Source: AP-15 sp963700185 (GTDB lineage Bacteria > Pseudomonadota > Alphaproteobacteria > ATCC43930 > CGMCC-115725). From it: a DNA stretch of 64,000 bases. The notes beneath the pieces were generated by a model. It saw nothing but the letters and a program-made list of their open reading frames with translations, was not told the DNA's origin and ran no database searches. Position 1 is the first letter of the stretch. Each line of letters begins with the position of its first letter. Both the position numbers and the translations under genes were made by a program. The stretch lies in NCBI GenBank assembly GCA_963700185.1, contig CAVOWP010000042.1, positions 204,577 through 268,576 on the forward strand, in the 5' to 3' direction. Shown here piece after piece: positions 9,035 through 17,607 of the stretch.

Positions 9035-10539
9035 CCCAAATCTTCATTGTCTCCGGCACCGGTTGGACGGTGCCCGGCGATTGGTCGAACAGCAACACTA
9101 TCGAGACGATCGGCGGCGGCGGCGGCGGCGCCACAGCCAATAGCATAGGTTCCGGCACGGGCGGCGGCGGCGGCGGATACTCGAAGATCACCAACCTCTC
9201 GGTGCTCAGCGGCTCGATCACTTTGTCGGTCGGTAGCGGCGGCTCGGCCGGCGCAGCGGGCGCTGATACCTGGTTCAACGGGGTCAGTATTGGCGGCTCA
9301 TCGGTCGGTGCCAAGGGCGGCGGTGGCGGCGCTGTCGGCCCCGGTAACTTCGGACCAGGGGGCGCATCTGCCGGCGGCATCGGGACGACCAAATATGCCG
9401 GCGGCAATGGCGGCGATTACGGCGCAGGGGGCTGGCAGGGTTCCGGCGGCGGCGGTGCGGCTGGTCCCAATGGCGTCGGGGGAGCCGGGGCAGGCGGCGT
9501 TGGCGGCAGCGACAGTGCTGGCGGCGGCGGCGGCGGCGGCGGGAGCGGCGGAACCGCTGGCTTCGCTGGCGGGGCGAGTTTTGGCGGAAATGGTGGAAAC
9601 ACTTTCAGCGGCAGCGGGGGCGGCGCTGGATCCGCTAACCCCGGCACGGCCGGTACGGCGGGCACGAATGGCGGCGGTGGCGGCGGCGGTGATGGCGCCG
9701 GAGCCGGCGGAGCCACGGGCGGCAGCGGCGGTCACGGCGGGGATGGTGTAGAATGGGACAGCACGCACGGCTCTGGCGGTGGCGGTGGCGGCTGCGGAAA
9801 TGGCTCGAATAGCGGCGGGGCTGGTGGCGCTGGTGGCGCCTACGGTGGCGGCGGCGGTGGTGGCGGCAGTGCCGATGCCGTTCCCGGCAGTATAGGGCCC
9901 GGCGGCCTCGGCAGTCAGGGCCTGATCGTCGTCAGCTACACGCCGGCAACGGGCGCCACGATTAGCGCCGAAGCCAGCGGGGCCCTGGAGATTCTGGAGG
10001 TTGGGGGCAGGGCCGAACGCGCGTCGATCGCGTTCGGCGGCGCCGTTTCGACCGACGGCCGGCCACCGGCCGAAGCGCTCGGTGGCGTAGGACGGAGCAC
10101 TGCCAGTCGGATCAATTTCGCTGCTCTCGTCGCGAGAGATGTTTGGGCGACGGCCGAATGGGCGGGGGCCGCCGCGATCATCGCCGACACCCCGGTGCGG
10201 CTCGAAGCGACGACCTCATTACGCACTGATACAGCGGGTTACGCGGAATACGGCCGACGGCTCGCCAGTGATGCGCAATTCGGCCTCGACTTATCAAGCA
10301 TCCTCGCTGGCGATGCGGGCGCACGCAATGAATTCCAAGCCGTGTCGAGTGAAGACAAGCTGGCGATCCTGGAATGGCTGTCAGCCGGAGCACGAATCGC
10401 ATCGGAGGGTTTGCTTACTCTCGAATGGCAGGATCCGCCGGCCCTGCTGCTGGTTTCGCCGGGCCGGCTGCTGCGGGCTCCTGGAAGAATCCGGATCCTT
10501 GCCGGTCCTGGCAGCAGACATCCCTTCAGAGGCGGGTAA
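9031..10539 (+). CDS. Glycine-rich tail adhesin
   Basis: A 502-residue protein. Residues from about 35 to 305 are dominated by runs of glycine (GGGGGG blocks alternating with Ala, Ser and Asn), between an N-terminal IFIVSGTGWTVPGDW and a closing GLIVVSYTPATG. This is the glycine-rich domain architecture of some phage fibre tips, where polyglycine helices pack into a sandwich and loops bind the receptor. The last 190 residues are Ala/Glu/Arg-rich and contain loose repeats around EILE, ATAEW and AILEWL. The start overlaps the previous stop (ATGA). Confidence 0.75.
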   Translation: MTQIFIVSGTGWTVPGDWSNSNTIETIGGGGGGATANSIGSGTGGGGGGYSKITNLSVLSGSITLSVGSGGSAGAAGADTWFNGVSIGGSSVGAKGGGGGAVGPGNFGPGGASAGGIGTTKYAGGNGGDYGAGGWQGSGGGGAAGPNGVGGAGAGGVGGSDSAGGGGGGGGSGGTAGFAGGASFGGNGGNTFSGSGGGAGSANPGTAGTAGTNGGGGGGGDGAGAGGATGGSGGHGGDGVEWDSTHGSGGGGGGCGNGSNSGGAGGAGGAYGGGGGGGGSADAVPGSIGPGGLGSQGLIVVSYTPATGATISAEASGALEILEVGGRAERASIAFGGAVSTDGRPPAEALGGVGRSTASRINFAALVARDVWATAEWAGAAAIIADTPVRLEATTSLRTDTAGYAEYGRRLASDAQFGLDLSSILAGDAGARNEFQAVSSEDKLAILEWLSAGARIASEGLLTLEWQDPPALLLVSPGRLLRAPGRIRILAGPGSRHPFRGG

Positions 10540-10549
10540 GGTTTAAGAA

Positions 10550-10927
10550 ATGCGCGTCGCAACGCCCTTCGACCCGATCGAAGTCGATGAAGTCGATTAT
10601 TTCGCCTTCGATTTCACGCCGGACATGGGTGCGGCTACGATTGTGTCAACGAGTTGGACTTGCGCATTGGGTCCTTACGAGACAGCAATCGATCCAACAC
10701 CGCAGTCACGGGTTTTGTCAGCTTCCCCACAAACTGCTCTCCAGGTGCGTTCACCGATGGACGGCTCGCTGCAGACGCGCACGGGATCGTTTTCCGTCGG
10801 CTGGATCGGGGGTATGCCAGTCTCGGCGGCTGGCGGTACGTACATTCTCGAGGCCACTGCTAATCTCAGCGATGGGCGCGTGCTGAAGCTCAATGCGACG
10901 GTGCAGTGCAAGCTGCCGGGCTCGTGA
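10550..10927 (+). CDS. Fiber-tail adaptor-like protein
   Basis: A 125-residue beta-rich protein. It begins with a DPIEVDEVDYFAFDFTPDMG pattern, continues with ATIVSTSWTC, and ends with GGTYILEATANLSDGRVLKL. This series matches what I remember of the small phage fiber-tail adaptor family that is usually encoded next to fibres. The location directly after the glycine-rich adhesin agrees. The family assignment is from memory of its pattern and should be taken as likely, not certain. Confidence 0.55.
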   Translation: MRVATPFDPIEVDEVDYFAFDFTPDMGAATIVSTSWTCALGPYETAIDPTPQSRVLSASPQTALQVRSPMDGSLQTRTGSFSVGWIGGMPVSAAGGTYILEATANLSDGRVLKLNATVQCKLPGS

Positions 10928-10995
10928 CGTCAGTCACAGCACGGCCGCTCTCGACCGGTTGTAACTAATTCCGACATCTGACTGGGGTTCGAATT

Positions 10996-12897
10996 ATGCG
11001 GCTTTACGGCGCAATCCAGAAGATTGAGCCTCAGAACGACGGGACCGTGCGAGTATACGGGATCGCCACATCCGAGGCTTTGGACGAACAGGGAGAGATT
11101 GTGCGGGCAGACGCCATTCGCGCAGCGATCCCGGACTACATGCGGTTCCCTGCTCTCAGAGAAATGCACCAGCTTTCCGCCGCCGGATCGACCCTTGAAG
11201 CCGAAGTCTGCGAGGACGGCACTACCCGCATTGTCGCCCATGTAGTCGACCCGGTCGCGGTGGCCAAGGTGAGAAATCAGGTCTATCGAGGCTTCTCCAT
11301 TGGCGGGCACGTCACGCAGCGAGAGGCCGGCAACCCGAAAACTATCACCGGTCTCGTATTGAACGAAATTTCTTTGGTTGACCGACCAGCCAATCCGGAA
11401 GCCATTTTCGACTGCTGGAAAGCGACAATGCCGCCGGATGCTCCGCCTGCTGTCGCAGAGCCGGTTGTAGCGCAAGGCGGATCCACCGACACAGAGCAGG
11501 CCCCGTCGGGACCACAACCGTTCAATGTTCCAATTCAGATTTGGGCATGTGCTGTTCCTGATCACCGTCATATGGCCAAAGCGGATGCGCTAAAATGCCT
11601 CGAGGGCTACTCCGCACCAGCAGCAGACCGACGCGCGACCGCTCCCGCAAGGGCTGGAATGGCAAATAATGAAAAAAACAAGGTATCCCGGGCTCCTATA
11701 ACGAAAGCTCTACGTGATGTCGGTCAGATCGCCCGTGTGATTGCTGAGCTCGACTGGGTGAGGGATGCTCTGGAAGTGGAAGCGGCCGTCGAGAACGATC
11801 AGTCCCCGCAGCCAGCGCGACTCCAGGCGATCATCACTGAACTTTGTGATTTCCTCAGCCGTTTGGCCAACGAGGAAATAGGTGAAACCCCGGGCGATGC
11901 GGAAAGCGACGGCTCGCCACTTGCATCGGCAATGCCTGAGATGCTCGGTATGGCCGCTGCAACCGACCTTGAACGCGTCGCTTCTCTTCGCCCGAAAGAC
12001 CGTCCCGACATGCCGCAGCCCGCCGGCGGCGCCATTGCGAAGTCCAAGCACTCGCGGGGCGACCAGGCGCTGCTGGATACGGCCCATTTTGCGTGCGACC
12101 AATGTCTGACATCTGGAGGGCTATCGGTCAATGATCAGGCGAACATGGAGCGGGCACGCGATTATCTGCGGAAAGCTGGTGCCGTGCCTGCCCCGCTCGA
12201 GACCGCCGCAAGAATGGAAGATGACGACCCTTCGCCAGCTAGGCTAGCATCTCCTGTGGATGACAGCCCCGAGGTCGACATTGTGAAAGTGCTCGGCGTC
12301 ATCGCCAAGGTGCTGTTCAAACGGGAGCGTGCCCATCAGTGCCTGATGGATCTGGCTCATGGGTGCCTCCAGGCGTTGACAGACGGGCGTGTCTGCGAAG
12401 AAGCCGCGAAGCTGGGAGCGCGCCATTCGAAGGAGACGATGGGGCTTCTCAAAGCGTCGCATCGTCATCTGATTGCGGCCGGAGCCAGATGCGACGCGAC
12501 AGGCGTCGACGATCCGCAAACACCGGCCCAGCTCACGCCCGAGACGGACACGCGCGCCGCAGACCTGGCGAACCCGCTCCCCGATGAATCGGCGGAAAAG
12601 ACAGCACTGGCGAAGGTTCTGCGAGAGGTCGTTCCAATGATCGAGCGGCTGACAAAGCGGGTCGATGAGATTGCACGGACACCGCTACCGCCCTTGACCA
12701 TGGCCAAGGGCACCGTTTCGATATCGAAGCAGCAGGACCGCGAAAGAATAGTTGGCGGTGGCCATCCGGAGCTGTCGCCGGAAACGATCGCCGCCGCGCT
12801 CGCCAAGATGAGCAAGGAGGAACAAACGCTGACGCTGATAAAGGCCAGCTACGCGACTCCTATTCGAATTGCCGGCTCAGCTGCCGATCAATCTTGA
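10996..12897 (+). CDS. Prohead protease with long scaffold-like extension
   Basis: The first 140 residues are a prohead protease-like domain: VRVYGIATSEALDEQGEIV, catalytic His candidate H58 in REMHQ, Ser candidate S101 in RGFSIGGH, and a closing NEISLVDRPANP. The remaining 490 residues are charged, helical and low in complexity. They end in a conserved-looking HPELSPETIAAALAKMSKEE tail. A protease fused to a scaffolding domain is known in tailed phages, where the scaffold shapes the prohead and is then digested. At 633 residues this is much longer than GTA g4 proteases. It sits directly before the capsid gene, as expected. Confidence 0.75.
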   Translation: MRLYGAIQKIEPQNDGTVRVYGIATSEALDEQGEIVRADAIRAAIPDYMRFPALREMHQLSAAGSTLEAEVCEDGTTRIVAHVVDPVAVAKVRNQVYRGFSIGGHVTQREAGNPKTITGLVLNEISLVDRPANPEAIFDCWKATMPPDAPPAVAEPVVAQGGSTDTEQAPSGPQPFNVPIQIWACAVPDHRHMAKADALKCLEGYSAPAADRRATAPARAGMANNEKNKVSRAPITKALRDVGQIARVIAELDWVRDALEVEAAVENDQSPQPARLQAIITELCDFLSRLANEEIGETPGDAESDGSPLASAMPEMLGMAAATDLERVASLRPKDRPDMPQPAGGAIAKSKHSRGDQALLDTAHFACDQCLTSGGLSVNDQANMERARDYLRKAGAVPAPLETAARMEDDDPSPARLASPVDDSPEVDIVKVLGVIAKVLFKRERAHQCLMDLAHGCLQALTDGRVCEEAAKLGARHSKETMGLLKASHRHLIAAGARCDATGVDDPQTPAQLTPETDTRAADLANPLPDESAEKTALAKVLREVVPMIERLTKRVDEIARTPLPPLTMAKGTVSISKQQDRERIVGGGHPELSPETIAAALAKMSKEEQTLTLIKASYATPIRIAGSAADQS

Positions 12898-12985
12898 GAT
12901 CTGCAATCGACCGACGCCGGGGAGCAGCTCGCTCGAGGCGTTGAGGGTCATGCACACAGCACCATCGGCCCAACGGCCGTCGCCG

Positions 12986-13010
12986 AGCCCGGTGCCTTGC
13001 CGGGCTTTTT
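12986..13010 (+). terminator. Rho-independent terminator before the capsid gene
   Basis: AGCCCGG (12986-12992) and CCGGGCT (13000-13006) form a perfect 7-bp stem with a 7-base loop, followed by TTTT and ATT. It lies 29 bases before the capsid start codon, inside what otherwise looks like one operon, and no promoter fits between it and the gene. It would lower or gate capsid expression unless RNA polymerase reads through. Confidence 0.7.
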
Positions 13011-13038
13011 ATTGCCCCCCTTTTCTGGGAGGAGTTTG

Positions 13039-14538
13039 ATGAACTCAATCACTCAAGAATTGCTGGAGCTCATGAAAGGGGCTCTGGCACAGCCGGACTT
13101 TCGATTGGCCAAATCGATTTCGACTGCGACCGGCTTATTGGCCTTTGACCTTCAGGCGCCAGCGAAGAACCTCTACCCATTTGTCACTCCACTCAGGAAC
13201 ATCGTTCCACGCGTCGGCGGTGGCGTCGGCTCCGCAACAAATTGGCGGCAAGTGAACGCGATCATCGGTTCCGGTTTCGATTCGATGGGGTGGGTGCCGG
13301 AGGGCCAACGCTCGGGCCAGATGTCGTATTCGACCTCCAACAAAACCTCCGCCTTTGTCACAATCGGGGAGGAAGACGCGGCAACTTTCGAAGCAATCTC
13401 CGCCGGCCGGACCTTCGAAGACATCCAGGCCATGATGGCTTTCCGCCTTCTGCAAAAGATGATGCTGAAGGAGGAGATGGCGATCCTCGCCGGCAACGCC
13501 TCACTAACCCTGGGTACGCCCCCTACGCCGACCTTATCGGCATCCGGCACCGGTGCAACGCTGCCGGCTGCTACTTATTTCGTCAAGGTTGTAGCGCTGA
13601 CCCTCGAAGGCTACCAGAACACAAGCGCGTTGGGCGGTGTCGCGACCTCGAAGACCGTGACCGGAGCCGACGGCAAGATCTTCACGCTCTCTGGCGGCTC
13701 GTCGAACATCAGCGCCGAGACAAGCCAGGCGGTGACGCTCGGTCAGACGCTGTTCTGCTCAGTCAGCCCGGTCCAGGGCGCCATCGCTTATGCTTGGTAT
13801 GTGTCGACCACGAGCGGCAGCGAAGTGTTGCAGGCCATAATGACAATCAACAGTCTGGCCATATCTGCGCCGCTCAGCACTGGTACCCAGCCGCAGAGCG
13901 CCATTACTGCCGACAACTCCGCCAACCCAAGTTACGCCTATGACGGACTTTTGACGACGGCGTTAAAACCGGGGTCGAACGCCTACGTCAATGTCATGCC
14001 GACCGGCACGGCAGGGACGGGCACGCCTTTGACCGCATCGGGCCGCGGCTCGGTCGTCGAGATCGACACGATGTTCCAGAAGATGTGGGACAATTTTCAA
14101 GTGTCGCCGACTGTTCTCTTTGTCAACTCGCAGGAGTTGAAGAACATAACGGCAAAGGTGCTGTCGAATGCCTCGGGTCCGCTGTTGCGCTACGATAGTC
14201 CCGCTGACGGCAGCGACGGTGAATATCAGCTGACCGCGTCCGGAGTCGTTCAGTTTTATTACAATCCCTTCGCCCTAAATGGGGGCCTTCGCATTCCGAT
14301 CCGAATCCACCCAAAGGTGCCGCCGGGTACGGTCATCGGTTGGGCGGAAAACCTGCCCATTCAGTACCAGTCCAACGAGGTGCCGAACGTCGCCGAGATC
14401 AAGACGCGGCAAGACTATTATCAAATCGATTGGCCGATCGTCACGCGCCAGCGCCAGGTCGGCGTTTATGCCGAGGAAGTACTGGCCGTCTATGCTCCCT
14501 TTGCGATGGGCGTCATCAGCAACATCGCAAACGGATGA
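13039..14538 (+). CDS. Major capsid protein with inserted Ig-like domain
   Basis: The HK97-fold shell protein, 499 residues from the ATG at 13039, which follows GGGAGGAG. The N-terminal part contains PLRNIVPRVGGGVGSATNW and GEEDAATFEAISAG, and the C-terminal part contains EIDTMFQKMWDNF and PTVLFVNSQELKNI, typical of this family. Residues about 160-300 are an insertion with the pattern of an Ig/FN3-like domain (ATYFVKVVALTLEGYQN, AIAYAWYVSTTSG). Such domains usually project from the capsid surface. GTA capsid proteins lack this and are nearer 400 residues. Confidence 0.88.
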   Translation: MNSITQELLELMKGALAQPDFRLAKSISTATGLLAFDLQAPAKNLYPFVTPLRNIVPRVGGGVGSATNWRQVNAIIGSGFDSMGWVPEGQRSGQMSYSTSNKTSAFVTIGEEDAATFEAISAGRTFEDIQAMMAFRLLQKMMLKEEMAILAGNASLTLGTPPTPTLSASGTGATLPAATYFVKVVALTLEGYQNTSALGGVATSKTVTGADGKIFTLSGGSSNISAETSQAVTLGQTLFCSVSPVQGAIAYAWYVSTTSGSEVLQAIMTINSLAISAPLSTGTQPQSAITADNSANPSYAYDGLLTTALKPGSNAYVNVMPTGTAGTGTPLTASGRGSVVEIDTMFQKMWDNFQVSPTVLFVNSQELKNITAKVLSNASGPLLRYDSPADGSDGEYQLTASGVVQFYYNPFALNGGLRIPIRIHPKVPPGTVIGWAENLPIQYQSNEVPNVAEIKTRQDYYQIDWPIVTRQRQVGVYAEEVLAVYAPFAMGVISNIANG

Positions 14539-15002
14539 CGCGAATGCTTGAGATTCTGGCGCCTTCTTTGAAAGCGTCTGTCGTGCCAGCCCCCGGGTCT
14601 AACCCGGGGGTCTCGCTCGGCGGGGACCTGATACCGCTGCGCGCCGCTTTTAGCCAAGACGAGGCCAATCACGGGGCAGTGCGGTATTTGGTCGATAACG
14701 ACGGCCTGATCCAAGTGCCTTTGGAGGCGGTCGGCCCTCTGACGACAATCGGGGGGTTCGTATTGGCGAGGGACAGTGACAATGCGATTTCCGCCGGCGT
14801 GCTCACGCTGCACCATGACGATGCTTCGGGGTGTTCCTATGCCGGCCGCCAATTTCTCAGCGATTCGAACGGGGACGTGCACGTGCCGGCGGAAGCCGCT
14901 TCCGAGCTGTTGGCGCACGGCTTCGTCCCCGTTTTTGAGGAGACGATGATAGCGTTGGGTCGAGCGAAATCGTCGCCGAGCAATCGTTCCAAAAAGGGCT
15001 GA
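14535..15002 (+). CDS. Hypothetical head protein
   Basis: A 155-residue protein whose ATG overlaps the capsid stop codon (ATGA). It has a HGAVRYLVDNDGLIQVP segment and a C-terminal HVPAEAASELLAHGFVPV helix. The position between capsid and connector suggests a head decoration or completion protein. No family is recognised. A perfect GC palindrome lies within its codons 19-25. Confidence 0.6.
   Translation: MTRMLEILAPSLKASVVPAPGSNPGVSLGGDLIPLRAAFSQDEANHGAVRYLVDNDGLIQVPLEAVGPLTTIGGFVLARDSDNAISAGVLTLHHDDASGCSYAGRQFLSDSNGDVHVPAEAASELLAHGFVPVFEETMIALGRAKSSPSNRSKKG
14590..14610. repeat. Perfect GC palindrome, copy 1
   Basis: CCCCCGGG, a 5-base loop, then CCCGGGGG. It lies inside a coding sequence and reads as APGSNPG. 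The same arms recur at 17912-17934 with a different loop. Confidence 0.7.
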
Positions 15003-15006
15003 TTCG

Positions 15007-15639
15007 GTGGCCTTCGGGGATCTTACGACGCTCGCCGACGTCAAGGCGTGGCTGCAAACCGGGCAGGCCGCCTTTCCGGCAACCGACGACGCGCTGCTTA
15101 CCCGCCTCGTTACGGCGGCAAGTCAATATATTCAGACCTGGCTCAACCGCCAAATCGCGTCGGCCGATTACCTCGAAATCCGCGACGGAACTGGAGGCCA
15201 CAGGCTGCAATTCACATGTTTTCCGGTCACCGCCGTGCTGTCGTTGACGATCGATGGTCAGGCTGTTCCTGCGGCAGCCTCGTTTAACGCAGCCGGATAC
15301 CGGTTCAGTTCCACACAGCTTTCGGTTCGCGGCTATAAGTTCGAACGCGGGGCCCAAAACGTTGTCATCGCGTATACTGCCGGGTATTCGACTACTCCGC
15401 CCGAAGTCGCACAGGCATGCATCGAGCTCGTCGCGCTGCGCTACCGGGAGCGTACGCGCATCGGCGAAGTCTCGAGATCATTGGGCGGTGCAGAGACCGT
15501 CGCGTATGCGCAAAAAGATATGAGCGATGCGATCAAAACGCTGCTGCAACAATATCGTCTGGTTGCGCCGATCGCCCCAATTCAACAAGCACCGGCGGCA
15601 AGCGGCACCGATCCCACGATAATATCCGGCGTCCTATGA
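15007..15639 (+). CDS. Head-tail connector, gp6-like
   Basis: A 210-residue protein starting at GTG 15007. The N-terminus (LTTLADVKAWLQTG, then DALLTRLVTAASQYIQTWLNR) is the helical pattern of HK97 gp6-like adaptors. It is followed by a beta segment (FPVTAVLSLTIDG) and QNVVIAYTAGYSTTPPEVAQA. These adaptors form a ring below the portal on which the neck assembles. It corresponds to g6 in GTAs. Confidence 0.85.
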   Translation: MAFGDLTTLADVKAWLQTGQAAFPATDDALLTRLVTAASQYIQTWLNRQIASADYLEIRDGTGGHRLQFTCFPVTAVLSLTIDGQAVPAAASFNAAGYRFSSTQLSVRGYKFERGAQNVVIAYTAGYSTTPPEVAQACIELVALRYRERTRIGEVSRSLGGAETVAYAQKDMSDAIKTLLQQYRLVAPIAPIQQAPAASGTDPTIISGVL

Positions 15640-16109
15640 TTCTAGCCCGTCTCGTTGGCGACGACGCAGTGCTGGCTTGGCTGCGCGCCACTCCGGATCT
15701 GGCCGCTTCGGGGCTCGCCCGTGCGATGACCACGCTAGGGATCGAACTTCAGCGCAAGATCCAGGAGAATGAGCTCACTGGCCAAACCCTCGCTGCCCGC
15801 TCGGGGTCGCTCGGATCCAGCACAAGTCTGCAACTCGATCAGAGCGACGACAGGATTGCAGCAACGGTTTCCAGCGACAGCGAATATGCCCACGCTCACG
15901 GATATGGCGCGCTTGGCGTCGGAGCGAAGCTGCGCCGTATCACAAGGGCGTTCGGACGCCCGATGCGTAGGACGGCGATCAATGTGCGGTCAGATCGCCG
16001 CCGGATAGACGTTCCGAAGCCTTCTTTTTTGAGCTCGGCACTGGAAGATATGGACCCTGCGATACGCGATGAAGTGGAATCGGCATTGCGCGAGGCACTA
16101 ACGCGATGA
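15636..16109 (+). CDS. HK97 gp10-like head-tail joining protein
   Basis: A 157-residue protein starting at ATG 15636, which overlaps the previous stop by four bases. It has an N-terminal helix pair (LARAMTTLGIELQRKIQ), then a beta segment with EYAHAHGYG and a C-terminal helix after KPSFLSSALEDMDPAIRDEV. That pattern fits the gp10/minor tail protein family that completes the head-tail joint. Confidence 0.7.
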   Translation: MILARLVGDDAVLAWLRATPDLAASGLARAMTTLGIELQRKIQENELTGQTLAARSGSLGSSTSLQLDQSDDRIAATVSSDSEYAHAHGYGALGVGAKLRRITRAFGRPMRRTAINVRSDRRRIDVPKPSFLSSALEDMDPAIRDEVESALREALTR

Positions 16110-16219
16110 TCGCTCGGCATATAATCTTTACTTCAATATTAGAAGCGACAGGTGTCGCTTTATCAACAGGCATCGCAGCAGTGGATCGCCGCGGCTTGGC
16201 ATTCGAAATCGATCGATGA
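16106..16219 (+). CDS. 37-residue ORF coupled to both neighbours
   Basis: ATG at 16106 overlaps the previous stop (ATGA) and its own TGA at 16217-16219 overlaps the next ATG at 16216. The protein reads MIARHIIFTSILEATG, then ALSTGIAAVDRRGLAFEID. The exact 4-base overlaps at both ends match the style of this operon and make a chance ORF less likely. It may be a real tiny protein or simply a device that carries ribosomes to the next gene. Confidence 0.45.
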   Translation: MIARHIIFTSILEATGVALSTGIAAVDRRGLAFEIDR

Positions 16220-16650
16220 TAGTTCGTGAAACGATATACGCCGCATTATGGGAGCTCGGCGCGAGTGCGGCCCAGTTCACCAGTACAAATCGGCGACTAC
16301 GACATTGGGCAGACGTTGCTGCGGCGGAGCAGCCGGCGTTGTTCATGAGCGAAAAAGGGGGCCAAGCCGTAATAAAAAAGCTTGGCGCACCGATCGTGTG
16401 GACACTCTACGCCGAATTTTACGTCTACGCCCATTCAAGCGACCCCTATCTGGCGCCCGCAGCGATTTTGAACCCGCTGCTCGACGCGCTCGAAGCCGCG
16501 CTCGCACCGTCACCGACGACTGGGATCCAGAACCTTGGGCTGCCCCAAATGGTTCAGCACGCCTATATAGCCGGCAAGCTTCAGACTGACGAGGGCGTAC
16601 TCGGCGATCAGGCCATCGCGATTGTGCCCGTCGAGATCCTGTGTTTCTGA
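16216..16650 (+). CDS. Tail completion/terminator protein (DUF3168-like)
   Basis: A 144-residue protein with RETIYAALWEL at the N-terminus, a middle QPALFMSEKG segment, and a late LLDALEAALAPSP helix followed by VQHAYIAGKLQTDEG and a final VPVEILCF strand. Its length, order and pattern fit the tail terminator/DUF3168-like group that caps the tail tube (g8 position in GTAs). Confidence 0.6.
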   Translation: MIVRETIYAALWELGASAAQFTSTNRRLRHWADVAAAEQPALFMSEKGGQAVIKKLGAPIVWTLYAEFYVYAHSSDPYLAPAAILNPLLDALEAALAPSPTTGIQNLGLPQMVQHAYIAGKLQTDEGVLGDQAIAIVPVEILCF

Positions 16651-16679
16651 AGATCGGCTGCTATTCTAAGGAGTGACCA

Positions 16680-16859
16680 ATGGCCGAGGAAGATTACAGC
16701 ACCAACCAAACCGCCGCGCCTCCTTCGATCGAGCAGCTGATTGAAGGTTGGTGGGCCGACCATTTCCCGGGCTCGGCAGTCGCCCGCGACACTCAGGCCT
16801 GGAATATCGCCCACGCCGCCAAGGAGAGGCTGAAGCGGCTCTTGAACGGGAGTAAATGA
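16680..16859 (+). CDS. Small acidic-helical phage protein, 59 residues
   Basis: The ATG at 16680 follows AAGGAG seven bases upstream, a strong site. The protein contains SIEQLIEGWWADHFPGSA and a C-terminal NIAHAAKERLKRLL helix. It sits two bases before the major tail protein start. I do not recognise a family. Its good ribosome site and tight spacing make it a credible gene. Confidence 0.65.
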   Translation: MAEEDYSTNQTAAPPSIEQLIEGWWADHFPGSAVARDTQAWNIAHAAKERLKRLLNGSK

Positions 16860-16860
16860 C

Positions 16861-17607
16861 ATGCAATTAAGCTTCGGCTCCGGCGCGATATGGGGTGAAC
16901 GCACCGATGTGATCGGGTCGGGCATCGGTCCGCGACAATTCGGCGTGCTGCAGGACATACAGATCGATTTCGATTGGAGTGATAAAGAGCTCTACGGCCA
17001 GCTTCAGTTCCCCGTGGCCATAGCGCGTGGACAGGGCAAGATAACCGGGAAAGCCAAATTCGCGCAGATCCTCGGTTTGCTGTATTCGGACATTTTTTTC
17101 GGTGTGACGCCAGCTACGGGGCAGTTCGCCGTCTCGCAGTTGGAGGCCGCGACAGTTCCGGCGACGACGCCGTACACCGTCATCCCCGCCAATGCGGCAA
17201 GCTATAATGATGATCTCGGCATCAGCTACGCCGCAACCGGCAAGCGTTTCAACCGGGTGACCACGCCTTCGACCGCCGGCCAGTACTCGGTCAACTTCGC
17301 TACTGGCGCGTATGTTTTCTCGTCTGCCGACGCTAGTGCCGCGATTTTGATCTCGTACACATACAACGTCGCAACGAGCGGCAACAAAGTGACCCTCGCG
17401 AACCAGCCGATGGGTATCACTCCTACGTTCAAGGCGACGTTTTACACTGCCTACAACGGCAGCGGCACCGCTCTGCGTCTGAACGCGTGCACGGCAAATA
17501 AATTGTCGCTGCCGACTAAGCTCGATACCTGGACGATTAGCGAACTCGATTTCATGGCTTTTGCCGACGCTTCGGGAACGATCGGCTATCTGAGTACGGT
17601 GGAGTGA
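16861..17607 (+). CDS. Major tail tube protein
   Basis: A 248-residue protein with the GTA g9-like features: FGSGAIWGERTDV at the N-terminus, IQIDFDWSDKELYGQLQFPV, and GKITGKAKFAQI, followed by a variable middle and a closing WTISELDFMAFAD segment. It polymerises around the tape measure to form the tail tube. The stop overlaps the chaperone start by four bases. Confidence 0.85.
   Translation: MQLSFGSGAIWGERTDVIGSGIGPRQFGVLQDIQIDFDWSDKELYGQLQFPVAIARGQGKITGKAKFAQILGLLYSDIFFGVTPATGQFAVSQLEAATVPATTPYTVIPANAASYNDDLGISYAATGKRFNRVTTPSTAGQYSVNFATGAYVFSSADASAAILISYTYNVATSGNKVTLANQPMGITPTFKATFYTAYNGSGTALRLNACTANKLSLPTKLDTWTISELDFMAFADASGTIGYLSTVE

Noticed and set aside
8865..9768. Long proline- or alanine-rich frames on both strands
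   Set aside because: They are mirror images of the glycine-rich gene, where GGC repeats keep other frames open.
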